Of a stretch of 64,000 bases of DNA, positions 1-7,874 are shown one piece after another. Source of the stretch: Crossiella sp. S99.2. GTDB lineage: Bacteria; Actinomycetota; Actinomycetes; Mycobacteriales; Pseudonocardiaceae. The stretch spans positions 65,099 through 129,098 of the forward strand of contig NZ_JALMDK010000007.1 of assembly GCF_023094165.1 (NCBI RefSeq). The letters run 5' to 3'. The notes beneath the pieces were generated by a model. That model ran no database searches and was not told the origin of the DNA. It saw nothing but the letters and a program-made list of their open reading frames with translations. How positions within the stretch are numbered: position 1 is the stretch's first letter; every line of letters begins with the position of its first letter. Position numbers and translations under genes: made by a program.

Positions 1-1
1 C

Positions 2-178
2 GGCTTCGGCAAGGGGACCTGCGATGTGTCCATCGTGCACCGCCCCTATCTCGACCTGAACGCCAAACAGATGGTCGAGCTGGTGCGGGTGGTGATCCGC
101 GATGACCTGCCCGGTGAGCAACTCTGCGCGGCGGCGACCACGGTCGCCCGCCAGGTGGCGGCCCGGCTCTCGCCGTAG
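2..178 (+). CDS. C-terminal fragment of a secreted/lipoprotein-like protein (possibly DUF3558)
   Basis: This is an open frame running in from the left edge and ending at TAG 176-178; only about 58 residues are visible. The fragment has two cysteines about 40 residues apart (one early, one in LCAAATTVA), a basic and aromatic stretch (HRPYLDLNA) and a helical end. Paired cysteines and this layout recall the C-terminus of DUF3558 lipoproteins of actinobacteria, but the fragment is too short to be sure. The FHA-domain gene follows 77 bp downstream on the same strand. The start and any signal peptide lie outside the window. Confidence 0.4.
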   Translation, partial: GFGKGTCDVSIVHRPYLDLNAKQMVELVRVVIRDDLPGEQLCAAATTVARQVAARLSP

Positions 179-205
179 CCCGTGTCGCGGACGAGATGGG
201 AGGGA

Positions 206-222
206 TCCCGACCGGTCGGTTG
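206..222. promoter_or_regulatory. Partial CCGACCGGTCGG palindrome upstream of the FHA gene
   Basis: A CCGACCGGTCGG core lies about 35 bp upstream of the FHA protein start. It is a shortened copy of the CTACCGACCGGTCGGTAG palindrome found repeatedly in this window. It could be a TetR-type operator or just another member of the dispersed repeat. Confidence 0.35.
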
Positions 223-255
223 GACACTGGTCCGAGCATGGACGAGGAGGCCGGA

Positions 256-1053
256 ATGACCGCACCCCAGCCGGGCAGCGCGCTGCTGCCCCGCAAGCAC
301 CGCAGCCTGGCGCACGGCGTCGAGCGCGCCGAGCCGGGCGAGGTGTACGCGCTGACCGTCACCGGTGGCGTGCGGATGTCGCCGTTCGACGGCCGCCAGG
401 TCAGTTTCGGTCGCAACCGGCCGGACGTGGACGTCTGCGTCGGTGAGGACGATGTCCAGGTGAGCAGGCGGCACGGGGTGCTGACCAGGCGGTCCGGCCA
501 GTGGTGGGTGGGCAACACCGGCCGGTTGCCGATCCGGTTCCCCGGCGCGCTGCTGCTGTGCGGCGGGGAGGACGAGGTCCCGCTGACCGACGGCTACACC
601 CCGCTGTTCATCCGCGGCGCGCGCAACCGGGAGCACCTCCTGGAGGTCTACGTGGCCGGCGCCGACGGCGGCAGGCCCGCGCCCAAGCACGGCGAGCCGA
701 CCCGGCCGCCGCGCACCTGGGTGCTGCGGCCGGCGGAGAAACTGATGCTGGTCGTGCTCGGACAGCGCTACCTGCTGCACGACGCCCGGCCGCAGCCGAT
801 GTCCCGGCAGCACACCGCGGAGGTCCTGGCCACCCTGCAGCCCAGGGCGGGCTGGACGCTCAAGCGGGTCGAACACATGGTCACCGAGGTGCGGGCGCGG
901 TTGTCCGCCGGGGGAGTGGCCGGGCTGACCAAGGCCGAGGTGGGCGAGCCGGTGGGCAACGCGCTCAACGACAACCTGCTGCGTGAGCTGGTGCTCTCCA
1001 CCACGCTGGTGCCGCCGGACCTGGGACTGATGGACGACCCGTCCCCGCTCTGA
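256..1053 (+). CDS. FHA-domain protein
   Basis: The product is about 265 residues. The N-terminal third has a forkhead-associated fold signature: FGR at residues 51-53 and the S-R-R-H block at 70-73 (QVSRRHGVL), which bind phosphothreonine in this family. The rest, with charged blocks and a predicted helical end, is not recognised. The ATG at 256 is preferred because a GAGGAGG ribosome site lies a few bases upstream; an in-frame ATG at 238 is the alternative. FHA proteins usually act downstream of Ser/Thr kinases, but no kinase is in view. A hairpin at 1063-1094 follows the stop and separates it from the next operon. Confidence 0.75.
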   Translation: MTAPQPGSALLPRKHRSLAHGVERAEPGEVYALTVTGGVRMSPFDGRQVSFGRNRPDVDVCVGEDDVQVSRRHGVLTRRSGQWWVGNTGRLPIRFPGALLLCGGEDEVPLTDGYTPLFIRGARNREHLLEVYVAGADGGRPAPKHGEPTRPPRTWVLRPAEKLMLVVLGQRYLLHDARPQPMSRQHTAEVLATLQPRAGWTLKRVEHMVTEVRARLSAGGVAGLTKAEVGEPVGNALNDNLLRELVLSTTLVPPDLGLMDDPSPL

Positions 1054-1062
1054 CCCGGCGTT

Positions 1063-1094
1063 CGCTCGCCTACCGTCCGGTCGGTAGACGAGCG
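1063..1094. terminator. Hairpin with embedded CTACCG/CGGTAG palindrome
   Basis: CGCTCG at 1063-1068 pairs with CGAGCG at 1089-1094. Inside lies CTACCGTCCGGTCGGTAG (1070-1087), also self-complementary. The structure sits between the FHA stop and the promoter of the M24 gene. It may terminate the FHA transcript, or be an operator, or be a copy of the dispersed palindrome. No T-tract follows. Confidence 0.5.
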
Positions 1095-1099
1095 CTATT

Positions 1100-1127
1100 G
1101 ACAGAATGTCTAACATGACATCATGTC
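1100..1127. promoter_or_regulatory. Nested GACA/TGTC operator and leaderless promoter at the M24 start
   Basis: Three overlapping inverted repeats are visible: GACA-GAA-TGTC (1100-1110), ATGTC-N6-GACAT (1106-1121) and GACAT-C-ATGTC (1117-1127). The last covers the ATG at 1123. TAACAT at 1111-1116 fits a -10 box exactly six bases before the ATG, and no Shine-Dalgarno sequence is visible, so the transcript may be leaderless. A repressor bound here would block both initiation and translation. The TetR protein encoded at the end of the same operon (5635-6294) is the natural candidate; that link is inference. Confidence 0.55.
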
Positions 1128-1956
1128 TCACAACGGGGTGCTGGAGACCGCCGACCTGACCGGGTTCCGGGAGCTGCAACAGCTCGCCTACGCGGGCGCC
1201 CAGGCTGTCGCGGCCACCCTGGAACCGGGGGTGACCGAGCGCGTGGCCGCGCGGCGGTTGCGGGACTGGCTCACCGAACGCGGTGTGCAGGACTGGTTCC
1301 ACACCCCGTTCGCCTGGTTCGGCGACCGCACCGCCTTCCGCGGTTTCCGGGTGCCCACCCAGTTCTTCCCCAGCAACCGGCGGCTGTCGGCGAACATGCC
1401 GTTCATCCTGGACTGCGCCCCGGTGCGGGACGGCTACGTCGCCGACATCGGCTACGCGGGCTGCCTCGGCCACAACCCGATCTTCGAGCGACTCCGCGAC
1501 GACCTGGCCGCCTACCGCTCGCTGATTGTCGAGCAGGTCCGCGCCGGGCAGACCCTGCGCGACATCTACCGCGCGGTCGACGCGCTGATCGGCGAGCAGG
1601 GCTACGACAACCGGCACCGCGTCTACCCGGGCCGGGTGATCGCGCACCAGGTCGGCAAGGTCACCTCGCGGCTGCCGAAGTTCATCGTGGCCGGGTTCGG
1701 CGTCCGCTCCCTGCAAACCCTGTTCGGGGACCTGCTGGTCGAGCGGCTGCACCACCGCTCCCCGTTGTGGGCCAACGGCGAGATCTCCAACCACCCCGCC
1801 ACTCCCGGGCTGTGGGCGGTGGAACCGCACATCGGTTTCCGCGGGGTGGGCGTGAAATTCGAGGAGATCCTGGTGGTCACCGACACCGACGCGTACTGGC
1901 TCGACGACGACCTCCCGCACGTCCGGCACTGGCAGGGGAAGGCGGAAACCCGATGA
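1123..1956 (+). CDS. M24-family metallopeptidase-fold protein
   Basis: The protein has 277 residues with the creatinase/aminopeptidase (pita-bread) fold. Candidate metal ligands are in the expected order: D97 (ILDCAP), D108 (VADIGY), H175 (AHQVGK), E234 (AVEPHI) and E247/E248 (KFEEIL). M24 proteins are dinuclear-metal aminopeptidases, prolidases or creatinases; here the substrate is unknown and the operon context suggests a catabolic role rather than protein maturation. The gene is the first of a tightly coupled operon, and its stop overlaps the next start (ATGA at 1953). The start at 1123 appears leaderless and is covered by a palindromic operator. Confidence 0.8.
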   Translation: MSHNGVLETADLTGFRELQQLAYAGAQAVAATLEPGVTERVAARRLRDWLTERGVQDWFHTPFAWFGDRTAFRGFRVPTQFFPSNRRLSANMPFILDCAPVRDGYVADIGYAGCLGHNPIFERLRDDLAAYRSLIVEQVRAGQTLRDIYRAVDALIGEQGYDNRHRVYPGRVIAHQVGKVTSRLPKFIVAGFGVRSLQTLFGDLLVERLHHRSPLWANGEISNHPATPGLWAVEPHIGFRGVGVKFEEILVVTDTDAYWLDDDLPHVRHWQGKAETR

Positions 1957-3686
1957 CACGGTTCGTCCAAGGCGACGGGGTCCAGCTCGCCGTGCGCGAA
2001 TGGGGCGACCCGGCCGCGCCGACCGTCCTGTGTGTACACGGCTACCCGGACGACAGTTCGGTGTGGACCGACGTCGCGATCCGGCTCGCCGAACGCTTCC
2101 ACGTCGTCGCCTACGATGTGCGCGGCGCGGGTGAATCGGATAAACCCAAGGCACGGAAGGATTATCTGCTCGACCGGCTCACCGCCGACCTGACCGCGGT
2201 GCTCGACGCGGTCAGCCCGGACCGGCCGGTGCACCTGCTCGCGCACGACTGGGGCTCGATCCAGGCCTGGCACGCCGTGACCGATCCGGAGCTGAAGTCG
2301 CGGTTCCGTTCCTACACCTCGATTTCCGGCCCCTGCCTGGACCACGCGGGTCACTGGATCCGCGAGCGGATCCGCAGGCCCAGCCCGCGGCGGCTGCGCG
2401 AACTGGTGCAGCAGCTGGTGTTCTCCGGCTACATCGGCTTCTTCCAGCTCCCGTTCCTGCCCGAACTCGCCTGGCGCACCGGCGTGCTGCCCAGGGTGAT
2501 GGGCCGCCTGGTCAAGCTCGGCGACGGCGTGGCCCTGCCGCCGCCCGCCACGGCCGACGGCGTGCACGGTCTCCAGCTCTACCGCGCCAATATGGGCCCG
2601 CGCTTCGCCAAGCCGGTCCAGCGGCACACCGACCTGCCGGTGCAGGTGCTCGCGCCGACCCGCGATCCCTTCGTCAGCACCTCGGTGCAGACCGACATCG
2701 CGCGCTGGGCCAGTGATCTGCGGGTGCGCCGGATCGCCGGCGGGCACTGGCTGCCGCGCAGCCGCCCGGAGGTCATCGCCCGCTGCGTCACCGAGTTCGC
2801 CGACCACCTCGACGGCGCGCCGGAAACCCGGTCACTGCGCCGGATCCGCCCGCTGCGGCCCAAGCAGCGCTGGGCCGACCACCTGGTGCTGGTCACCGGC
2901 GCGGGCAGCGGCATCGGCCGGGAGACCGCGCTGGCCTTCGCCGAGCACGGCGCCGACGTGGTGGTGTCCGATGTGGACGGTGAGTCGGCCGCGCGCACCG
3001 CCGAACTGGCCGAGTTGTTCGGGATCAGCGCCAGCGCGCACACCGTGGACGTGGCCGACGAGAAAGCCATGATCGCCTTCGCCGAGGAGGTCCGGCGCAC
3101 CCGCGGCGTGCCCGACGTGGTGATCAACAACGCCGGGATCGGCATGGCCGGGACGCTGCTGGACACCAGCACCCAGGACTGGCAGCGGGTCATCGACGTC
3201 AACCTGTGGGGCGTCATCCACGGCTCCCGCATCTTCGCCGACCAACTGGTCGAAAGAGGTGAGGGCGGGCACCTGGTCAACATCGCCTCCGCCGCGGCCT
3301 ACCTGCACTCGCGCACCCTGCCCGCCTACGCCACCACCAAGTCCGCGGTGCTCACCCTGACCCAGTGCCTGCGCGCCGAACTCGCCCCGCACCGGATCGG
3401 CGTCACCGCGGTCTGCCCCGGCATCGTCAACACCAACATCACCCGCAGCACCCGGTTCGTCGGCCTGGACGACCGCGGGCAGGAACAGGCCCGCGCCAGC
3501 ACGTCCGCGTTGTACCGCAGGCGGAACTACCCGCCGTCGAAGGTGGCGCGGGCGATCCTGCTCGCCGTGCACCAGGACAAGCCGATCGCGCCGGTGACCC
3601 CCGAGGCGCACGCCGGACTGCTGCTCTCCCGGCTCACCCCCGGACTGCTGCGCGCCGCCGCCCGCTACGACCTCACCCCGCACTGA
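1953..3686 (+). CDS. EphD-like fusion: alpha/beta hydrolase plus short-chain dehydrogenase
   Basis: This 577-residue bifunctional protein resembles mycobacterial EphD. Residues 1 to about 290 form an alpha/beta hydrolase with HDWGS around D99, the epoxide-hydrolase type nucleophile (Asp followed by Trp-Gly). Residues about 305-577 form an SDR with the nucleotide motif TGAGSGIG (T315-G322), NNAG, and the catalytic pair Y459/K463 (YATTK). A likely role is hydrolysis of a lipid epoxide or ester followed by oxidation or reduction of the resulting alcohol or ketone; the substrate is not determinable. The start codon overlaps the M24 stop, so the two are translationally coupled. The next gene begins 31 bp downstream. 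Confidence 0.8.
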   Translation: MTRFVQGDGVQLAVREWGDPAAPTVLCVHGYPDDSSVWTDVAIRLAERFHVVAYDVRGAGESDKPKARKDYLLDRLTADLTAVLDAVSPDRPVHLLAHDWGSIQAWHAVTDPELKSRFRSYTSISGPCLDHAGHWIRERIRRPSPRRLRELVQQLVFSGYIGFFQLPFLPELAWRTGVLPRVMGRLVKLGDGVALPPPATADGVHGLQLYRANMGPRFAKPVQRHTDLPVQVLAPTRDPFVSTSVQTDIARWASDLRVRRIAGGHWLPRSRPEVIARCVTEFADHLDGAPETRSLRRIRPLRPKQRWADHLVLVTGAGSGIGRETALAFAEHGADVVVSDVDGESAARTAELAELFGISASAHTVDVADEKAMIAFAEEVRRTRGVPDVVINNAGIGMAGTLLDTSTQDWQRVIDVNLWGVIHGSRIFADQLVERGEGGHLVNIASAAAYLHSRTLPAYATTKSAVLTLTQCLRAELAPHRIGVTAVCPGIVNTNITRSTRFVGLDDRGQEQARASTSALYRRRNYPPSKVARAILLAVHQDKPIAPVTPEAHAGLLLSRLTPGLLRAAARYDLTPH

Positions 3687-3717
3687 TCCACCGGAACACT
3701 GATCACCGGAGCGTCCG

Positions 3718-4590
3718 ATGAGCCACGAGCAACCCGACCGGCTGGTCCTCACCCCGCGAGACGTGCACTTCGACTGGTCGAACACCCCGCTGCACTGGGT
3801 GCCGGGGGAGCCGTTCACCACCCATATCCTCAACGTCACACACCTGCTGCTGCCCGAGGGCGAACGCTGGTTCGTCCGGGTCTTCCAGCAGGCGCTGCCA
3901 CTGATCCGGGACGCCGAACTGCGCGAGCAGGTGATCGGTTTCGTCGGGCAGGAGGCGGTGCACGCCGAATCGCACCAGGGCGCCCAGGAACACCTGCGGG
4001 AACAGGGGATCGACCCCGATCCGTACGTGCGGCAGGTGGAGTGGATCTTCAGTCGGATCCTCGGCGACCGGGACCTGGACGCACGCGGGCAGCGGGCCTG
4101 GCTGATCGAACGGCTGGCCTACGTGGCCGCGGTGGAGCACGTCACGGCCTTCCTCGGGCAGTGGGTCCTGGACGCCCGCGGCCTGGACCGGGCCGGCATC
4201 GATCCGACCATGCTGGACCTGCTGCGCTGGCATGGCGCGGAGGAGGTCGAGCACCGCTCGGTCGCCTTCGACCTGTACCAGCACATCGACGGCAGCTACC
4301 CGCGCCGACTGCGCGCGATGGCCGTCGTCGGGCCCGCGCTGGTGCTGTGCTGGGTGCGCGGCCTGCGCTACCTGATGCAGGCCGACCCGGTGCTGCGCGG
4401 GCAGGTCCGGCCGCGCTGGCGGGATGTGCCGCGCAGTGCCCGGCGCGGGCTGCTGCCCGGCTACGGTTCGCTGCTGCGCAAGCTGTCCACCTTCCTGCGC
4501 CGCTCCTACCACCCCTCCCAGGAGGGCTCCACCGCGCGGGCCGTGGCCTACCTGGCGACCTCGCCCGCGGCCAGGGCCGCGGGGCACTGA
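3718..4590 (+). CDS. Predicted metal-dependent hydrolase (PF10118), ferritin-like diiron pattern
   Basis: The protein has 290 residues. Repeated Glu/His motifs suggest a helical-bundle dimetal site: E79-x-x-H82-x-E84-x-H86 (QEAVHAESH), E139-H140, and H171 with E174/E175/E177/H178 (HGAEEVEH). The family is annotated as a metal-dependent hydrolase, but the residue pattern is more like a diiron oxygenase or desaturase. It is directly followed by a ferredoxin reductase-type electron donor, which would suit an oxygenase. The stop overlaps the next start (TGATG at 4588-4592). The oxygenase reading is inference. Confidence 0.7.
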   Translation: MSHEQPDRLVLTPRDVHFDWSNTPLHWVPGEPFTTHILNVTHLLLPEGERWFVRVFQQALPLIRDAELREQVIGFVGQEAVHAESHQGAQEHLREQGIDPDPYVRQVEWIFSRILGDRDLDARGQRAWLIERLAYVAAVEHVTAFLGQWVLDARGLDRAGIDPTMLDLLRWHGAEEVEHRSVAFDLYQHIDGSYPRRLRAMAVVGPALVLCWVRGLRYLMQADPVLRGQVRPRWRDVPRSARRGLLPGYGSLLRKLSTFLRRSYHPSQEGSTARAVAYLATSPAARAAGH

Positions 4591-5621
4591 TGACCCGCCA
4601 GGACACCCCGCCGCACCCCATCGGCACCGGTCCCGACCGACTGGTCGGCTGGGCGGCGCGCGCGATGGACACCTACATCCGGATGCTGCGCCGCGGCGGA
4701 GTTGCCGAGCGGCCGCCCGAGCCACCGCGGCGGGTGCGGATCGCCGAGGTCAGGGCCGAGGCCGAGGACGTGGTGAGCCTGCGCCTGGTGGCCGCCGACC
4801 GGACCCCGCTACCCGCCTGGCAGCCCGGCCACCACCTCGACGTCCACCTGCCCTCGGGCAGGCGACGGCAGTACTCGCTGTGCGGGGACCCTACCGACCG
4901 TTCGGTCGGGTATCGGATCGCGGTGCGCCGCATCGCCGGGGGCGGCGGCGGATCGCGGGAGGTGCACGAACTGCGCGCCGGGGACGAACTGGGCATCCGC
5001 GGGCCGCGCAACGCCTTCCCGTTCGTCCGCGCCCCGCGCTACCTGTTCCTGGCCGGTGGCATCGGGATCACCCCGATCCTGCCGATGGTGCACGCCGCGG
5101 CCAGGGCGGGCGCGGACTGGCGACTTGTCTACAGTGGACGGTCGCGGGCCAGCCTGCCGTTCCTGGCCGAGCTGGCAGGCTACGGCGACCGGGTGCGGGT
5201 GCACGCCGACGACGAGCACGGCGGCCCGCCCACCGCGGCGGAGCTGGTCGACCCCGGCGACTCGGTGCTCTACTGCTGCGGCCCGCCACCCATGCTCGCC
5301 GCGGTCAGCCAGGTCGTTCCGGTGACCAGGCCGCTCTACAGCGAACGTTTCAGCCCACCGCCGATCCTGGGCGGCGCGCCGTTCGAGGTCGAGCTGCGCC
5401 GCACCGGCGTCACCGTGCCGGTGCCCGCCGAGGTCTCCGCGCTCACCGCGATCCGCGCCGTGCTGCCCGATATCGGCTACTCCTGCCAGCAGGGATTCTG
5501 CGGCACCTGCCGGGTCCGGGTGCTCGACGGCGAACCGGACCGCGCCCATCCGGCCGACGAGGCGGACCAGACGCGCATCTGCGTGACCCGCGCGCGCACC
5601 CGGCTCACGCTGGATCTGTGA
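4590..5621 (+). CDS. PDR/VanB-type oxidoreductase (FNR domain plus 2Fe-2S ferredoxin domain)
   Basis: The protein has 343 residues. An N-terminal linker of about 45 residues is followed by an FMN/FAD-binding barrel (QYSLCGDP), an NAD(P)H-binding domain (GGIGITPILPM) and a C-terminal plant-type ferredoxin domain with cluster cysteines C299, C304, C307 and C331 (CQQGFCGTC, then RICV). This is a complete electron-transfer chain from NAD(P)H to an oxygenase. Its translational coupling to the PF10118 diiron-like gene makes that protein its likely partner. The ATG at 4590 overlaps the upstream stop by one base. A TetR gene follows 13 bp later. Confidence 0.85.
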   Translation: MTRQDTPPHPIGTGPDRLVGWAARAMDTYIRMLRRGGVAERPPEPPRRVRIAEVRAEAEDVVSLRLVAADRTPLPAWQPGHHLDVHLPSGRRRQYSLCGDPTDRSVGYRIAVRRIAGGGGGSREVHELRAGDELGIRGPRNAFPFVRAPRYLFLAGGIGITPILPMVHAAARAGADWRLVYSGRSRASLPFLAELAGYGDRVRVHADDEHGGPPTAAELVDPGDSVLYCCGPPPMLAAVSQVVPVTRPLYSERFSPPPILGGAPFEVELRRTGVTVPVPAEVSALTAIRAVLPDIGYSCQQGFCGTCRVRVLDGEPDRAHPADEADQTRICVTRARTRLTLDL

Positions 5622-5634
5622 TGATGAACCGGAC

Positions 5635-6294
5635 ATGACTGAACTGACCGAGACGAGCAGCCCGCCCCGGCGCAAACGCCGGATGTCCCCGGCCGAACGC
5701 CGCGAGGACCTCATCGGCGCGGCCCTGGAGCTGTACAGCAGCCGGGCGCCGGAACTGGTGTCGATCGAGGACATCATCACCCACGCCGACGTGTCCAGAG
5801 CGCTGTTCTACCGCTACTTCGGCAGCCTGCGCGAGGTGCACGTGGCCGCGCTGCGCACCGCGGTGGACGAGCTGGTGGACCGGCTGACCCGGCGCGAGCC
5901 CGGCACCCTGATCGACCAGCTCCGGGGCTCCCTCGGCGTGTTCGTCGACGTCGCCGACACCTACGCCACCGCCTACATCGCGTTGCTGCGCAGCGGATCC
6001 GTGGTCGCCACCCAGGACACCGACACGCTCATCGACGAGGTCCGGCACGTGGCGGTGCGGGAGATCCTCACCGTCACCGGGGTCACCGAGCCGAGCCCGT
6101 TCATGCTGCTGACCCTGCGCTGCTGGGTCGCGGTGGTCGAGGGCACCCTGCTGATCTGGTTGCAGGAACGCAATCACGGCCGCGAAGAGCTGATCGACTG
6201 GCTGATCGACCAGCTCGCCGCGATGACCGCGGCCACCGCCACCCGCGACCCCGTCACCGCCGAACTGCTGACCCGGATCGCCGCGGACGTCTGA
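5635..6294 (+). CDS. TetR-family transcriptional regulator
   Basis: The protein has 219 residues. It carries an N-terminal basic arm (PRRKRRMSPAERRE) and a TetR helix-turn-helix around residues 42-66 (SIEDIITHADVSRALFYRYF); the rest is a ligand-binding helical domain. It closes the M24-EphD-PF10118-reductase operon and probably controls it through the nested palindrome at 1100-1127, binding a lipid-like effector. The regulatory target and ligand are inferred from position only. Confidence 0.85.
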   Translation: MTELTETSSPPRRKRRMSPAERREDLIGAALELYSSRAPELVSIEDIITHADVSRALFYRYFGSLREVHVAALRTAVDELVDRLTRREPGTLIDQLRGSLGVFVDVADTYATAYIALLRSGSVVATQDTDTLIDEVRHVAVREILTVTGVTEPSPFMLLTLRCWVAVVEGTLLIWLQERNHGREELIDWLIDQLAAMTAATATRDPVTAELLTRIAADV

Positions 6295-6297
6295 GCC

Positions 6298-6555
6298 ATG
6301 CCCGTGCCCGTGTTGCCTCCGGTGACCGAGCCGGACCTGGCCCTGTTCCGCCGGTTCGCCACCGAACCCTGGCTGGTCGGCCCGGACTGGCCCGGTTCCC
6401 GCGAGATCGACGGCGTGGCAACAGGATTCCTCGCCTGGGACGCGCGCGGTGCCGGCCGTGGCCGTCGCCACCCGGAGCACCAGACCGAACAGTGGCGCGA
6501 CGGCCACCTCTACCGCAGGCTGCGCAACGATCCGGCACCGGATCCCAGCAGCTGA
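6298..6555 (+). CDS. Small hypothetical protein
   Basis: An 85-residue open frame starts at an ATG three bases after the TetR stop. It is rich in Pro, Arg, Trp and acidic residues, with no recognisable domain, signal peptide or membrane segment. Tight spacing to the TetR gene is the main reason for calling it. The cobalamin riboswitch begins about 75 bp after its stop. The function is unknown, and it could be a spurious frame. Confidence 0.45.
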   Translation: MPVPVLPPVTEPDLALFRRFATEPWLVGPDWPGSREIDGVATGFLAWDARGAGRGRRHPEHQTEQWRDGHLYRRLRNDPAPDPSS

Positions 6556-6629
6556 ACGCAGGAACGCGACGAAAGTTCCGCGCTATGCCGGATCGCCACC
6601 GGATTGTGATCCTGATGACCCATTCAGAG

Positions 6630-6822
6630 CTGGCTGCGTTGCTGGCAGGTGGCTTACGGTCACTGAGCCGCAGTGTTCGGGAAGCCGGTGTGAATCCGGC
6701 GTGGTCCTCGCCACTGTGACCGGGGAAGTCCCGTCTCGAACAGTGTCACTGGGCGGTTCCGCCGTCTGGGAAGGCCTGAGACGTGGCCACGATCCGGGAG
6801 CCAGGAGACCGGCTGCGGCGCG
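6630..6822 (+). ncRNA. Cobalamin riboswitch
   Basis: The classical conserved blocks are all present in order: a GGCAGGTGGC-like 5' part, GGGAAGCCGGTGTGAATCC (B12-box region, 6679-6697), a GCCACTGTGAC block (6710-6720), and the 3' block GCCAGGAGACCGGC (6800-6813). Boundaries are approximate. It lies directly upstream of cbtB-cbtA. Adenosylcobalamin binding is expected to shut down expression of the cobalt transporter when B12 is plentiful. A short stretch between the 3' end of the aptamer and the GGAGGA ribosome site (6845-6850) could support translational control. Confidence 0.95.
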
Positions 6823-6854
6823 TACGGAACCGTCCACGAGGCATGGAGGAGAAC

Positions 6855-7052
6855 ATGTCGGCATCTGCCGCGTCCCCCGATCGTCCGACCGCCATCGCGG
6901 TGCCAGCCTGGTCCTGGCTGGTCGCCGCCGCCGCGCTGATCGTGCTGTACGTGCTGTTGCAGGAGAACGGCCTGTTGCTGGCGCACAGCTCCGAGCTGAT
7001 CCACGAGTTCGCCCACGACGGGCGGCACGCGCTCGGCGTTCCGTGCCACTGA
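6855..7052 (+). CDS. cbtB: CbtB-type cobalt transporter subunit
   Basis: This is a 65-residue protein with one transmembrane helix (about residues 18-38) and the family's C-terminal His-rich tail (HEFAHDGRHALGVPCH), which is thought to bind cobalt. The ATG at 6855 is chosen because GGAGGA lies at 6845-6850. It is preceded by a cobalamin riboswitch and followed 14 bp later by cbtA. This is the standard arrangement of a B12-regulated secondary cobalt uptake system, which would supply cobalt for cobalamin synthesis. Confidence 0.92.
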   Translation: MSASAASPDRPTAIAVPAWSWLVAAAALIVLYVLLQENGLLLAHSSELIHEFAHDGRHALGVPCH

Positions 7053-7066
7053 ACGGGGCCGCATAG

Positions 7067-7816
7067 ATGACTACTCCCACCTTTGGGTCCACGCTGCTCC
7101 GCGGCGCCCTGGCCGGCGTGGTCGCCGGGCTGGCCGGCGCCGCGGTGCAGTACTTCCTGACCGAGATCCCGCTGGAAGCGGCGCTCGCTGTGGAGGAGGC
7201 CCGCCCGGCCGACCCCGCGGCGGGCGATCACCACGAGGAACTGTTCGACCGGGGCACCCAGCTCGTCGGCGGACTGCTGGCCACCGTGGTGATCGGGCTG
7301 TCCATCGGCCTGGTGTTCGCGGTCGCCTTCGCGCGGCTGCGCCACCGGCTGCCCGGCCGGGCCGACCTGGACCGCGCGGTGCTGCTGGGCGGCGTCGGGT
7401 TCCTGACGATCTCCTTGCTGCCCGGCCTGAAGTATCCGGCCAACCCGCCCGGCGTCGGCGATCCGTCCACTGTGGAGGAACGCACGCTGCTGTACCTGGC
7501 GGTCATCGTCGCGGGGCTGGTGCTGGCCAACCTCGCGCCGTGGTTCAACCGGTTCCTGGCGGGCAAGGGCGTGGACCGCTCGGTCCGGCTGGTGCTGACC
7601 GGACTGTCCACTGTGGTCCTGCTGGCGCTGGTGGTTTTCCTGTTGCCCGCCAACAACGATCCGATTCCGGCGGACATCCCGGCCCCGCTGCTCTGGCAGT
7701 TCCGGCTGTACTCGCTGCTCCAGCTGGCCACCCTGTGGACGGTGCTGGCCAGCGTGTTCGGCCTGCTGCTGGAGCGTCAGCAGCGCAAGGCTGACACGCC
7801 CGCGCTGGCCGCATAG
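7067..7816 (+). CDS. cbtA: CbtA-type cobalt transporter subunit
   Basis: This is a 249-residue membrane protein with about five or six hydrophobic helices. The family hallmark KYPANPPGVGDP lies near the middle, followed by an ERTLLYL segment. Histidines in the first periplasmic or cytoplasmic loop (GDHHEE) may bind metal. It probably forms a cobalt importer with CbtB and is controlled by the same riboswitch. A strong GC-rich hairpin follows the stop at 7824-7862. Confidence 0.92.
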   Translation: MTTPTFGSTLLRGALAGVVAGLAGAAVQYFLTEIPLEAALAVEEARPADPAAGDHHEELFDRGTQLVGGLLATVVIGLSIGLVFAVAFARLRHRLPGRADLDRAVLLGGVGFLTISLLPGLKYPANPPGVGDPSTVEERTLLYLAVIVAGLVLANLAPWFNRFLAGKGVDRSVRLVLTGLSTVVLLALVVFLLPANNDPIPADIPAPLLWQFRLYSLLQLATLWTVLASVFGLLLERQQRKADTPALAA

Positions 7817-7823
7817 CATCAAC

Positions 7824-7862
7824 GGGCCGGGGCCGCGGGGCGAGGAGCCCGCGGCCCGGCCC
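7824..7862. terminator. GC-rich hairpin after cbtA
   Basis: GGGCCGGGGCCGCGGG (from 7824) pairs with CCCGCGGCCCGGCCC (to 7862) with one bulge and a loop of about six bases. An outer GCATAG/CTATGC pair extends the stem. It ends the cbt operon; there is no T-tract, as is usual in such GC-rich genomes. Confidence 0.7.
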
Positions 7863-7874
7863 TATGCTGGCCAG

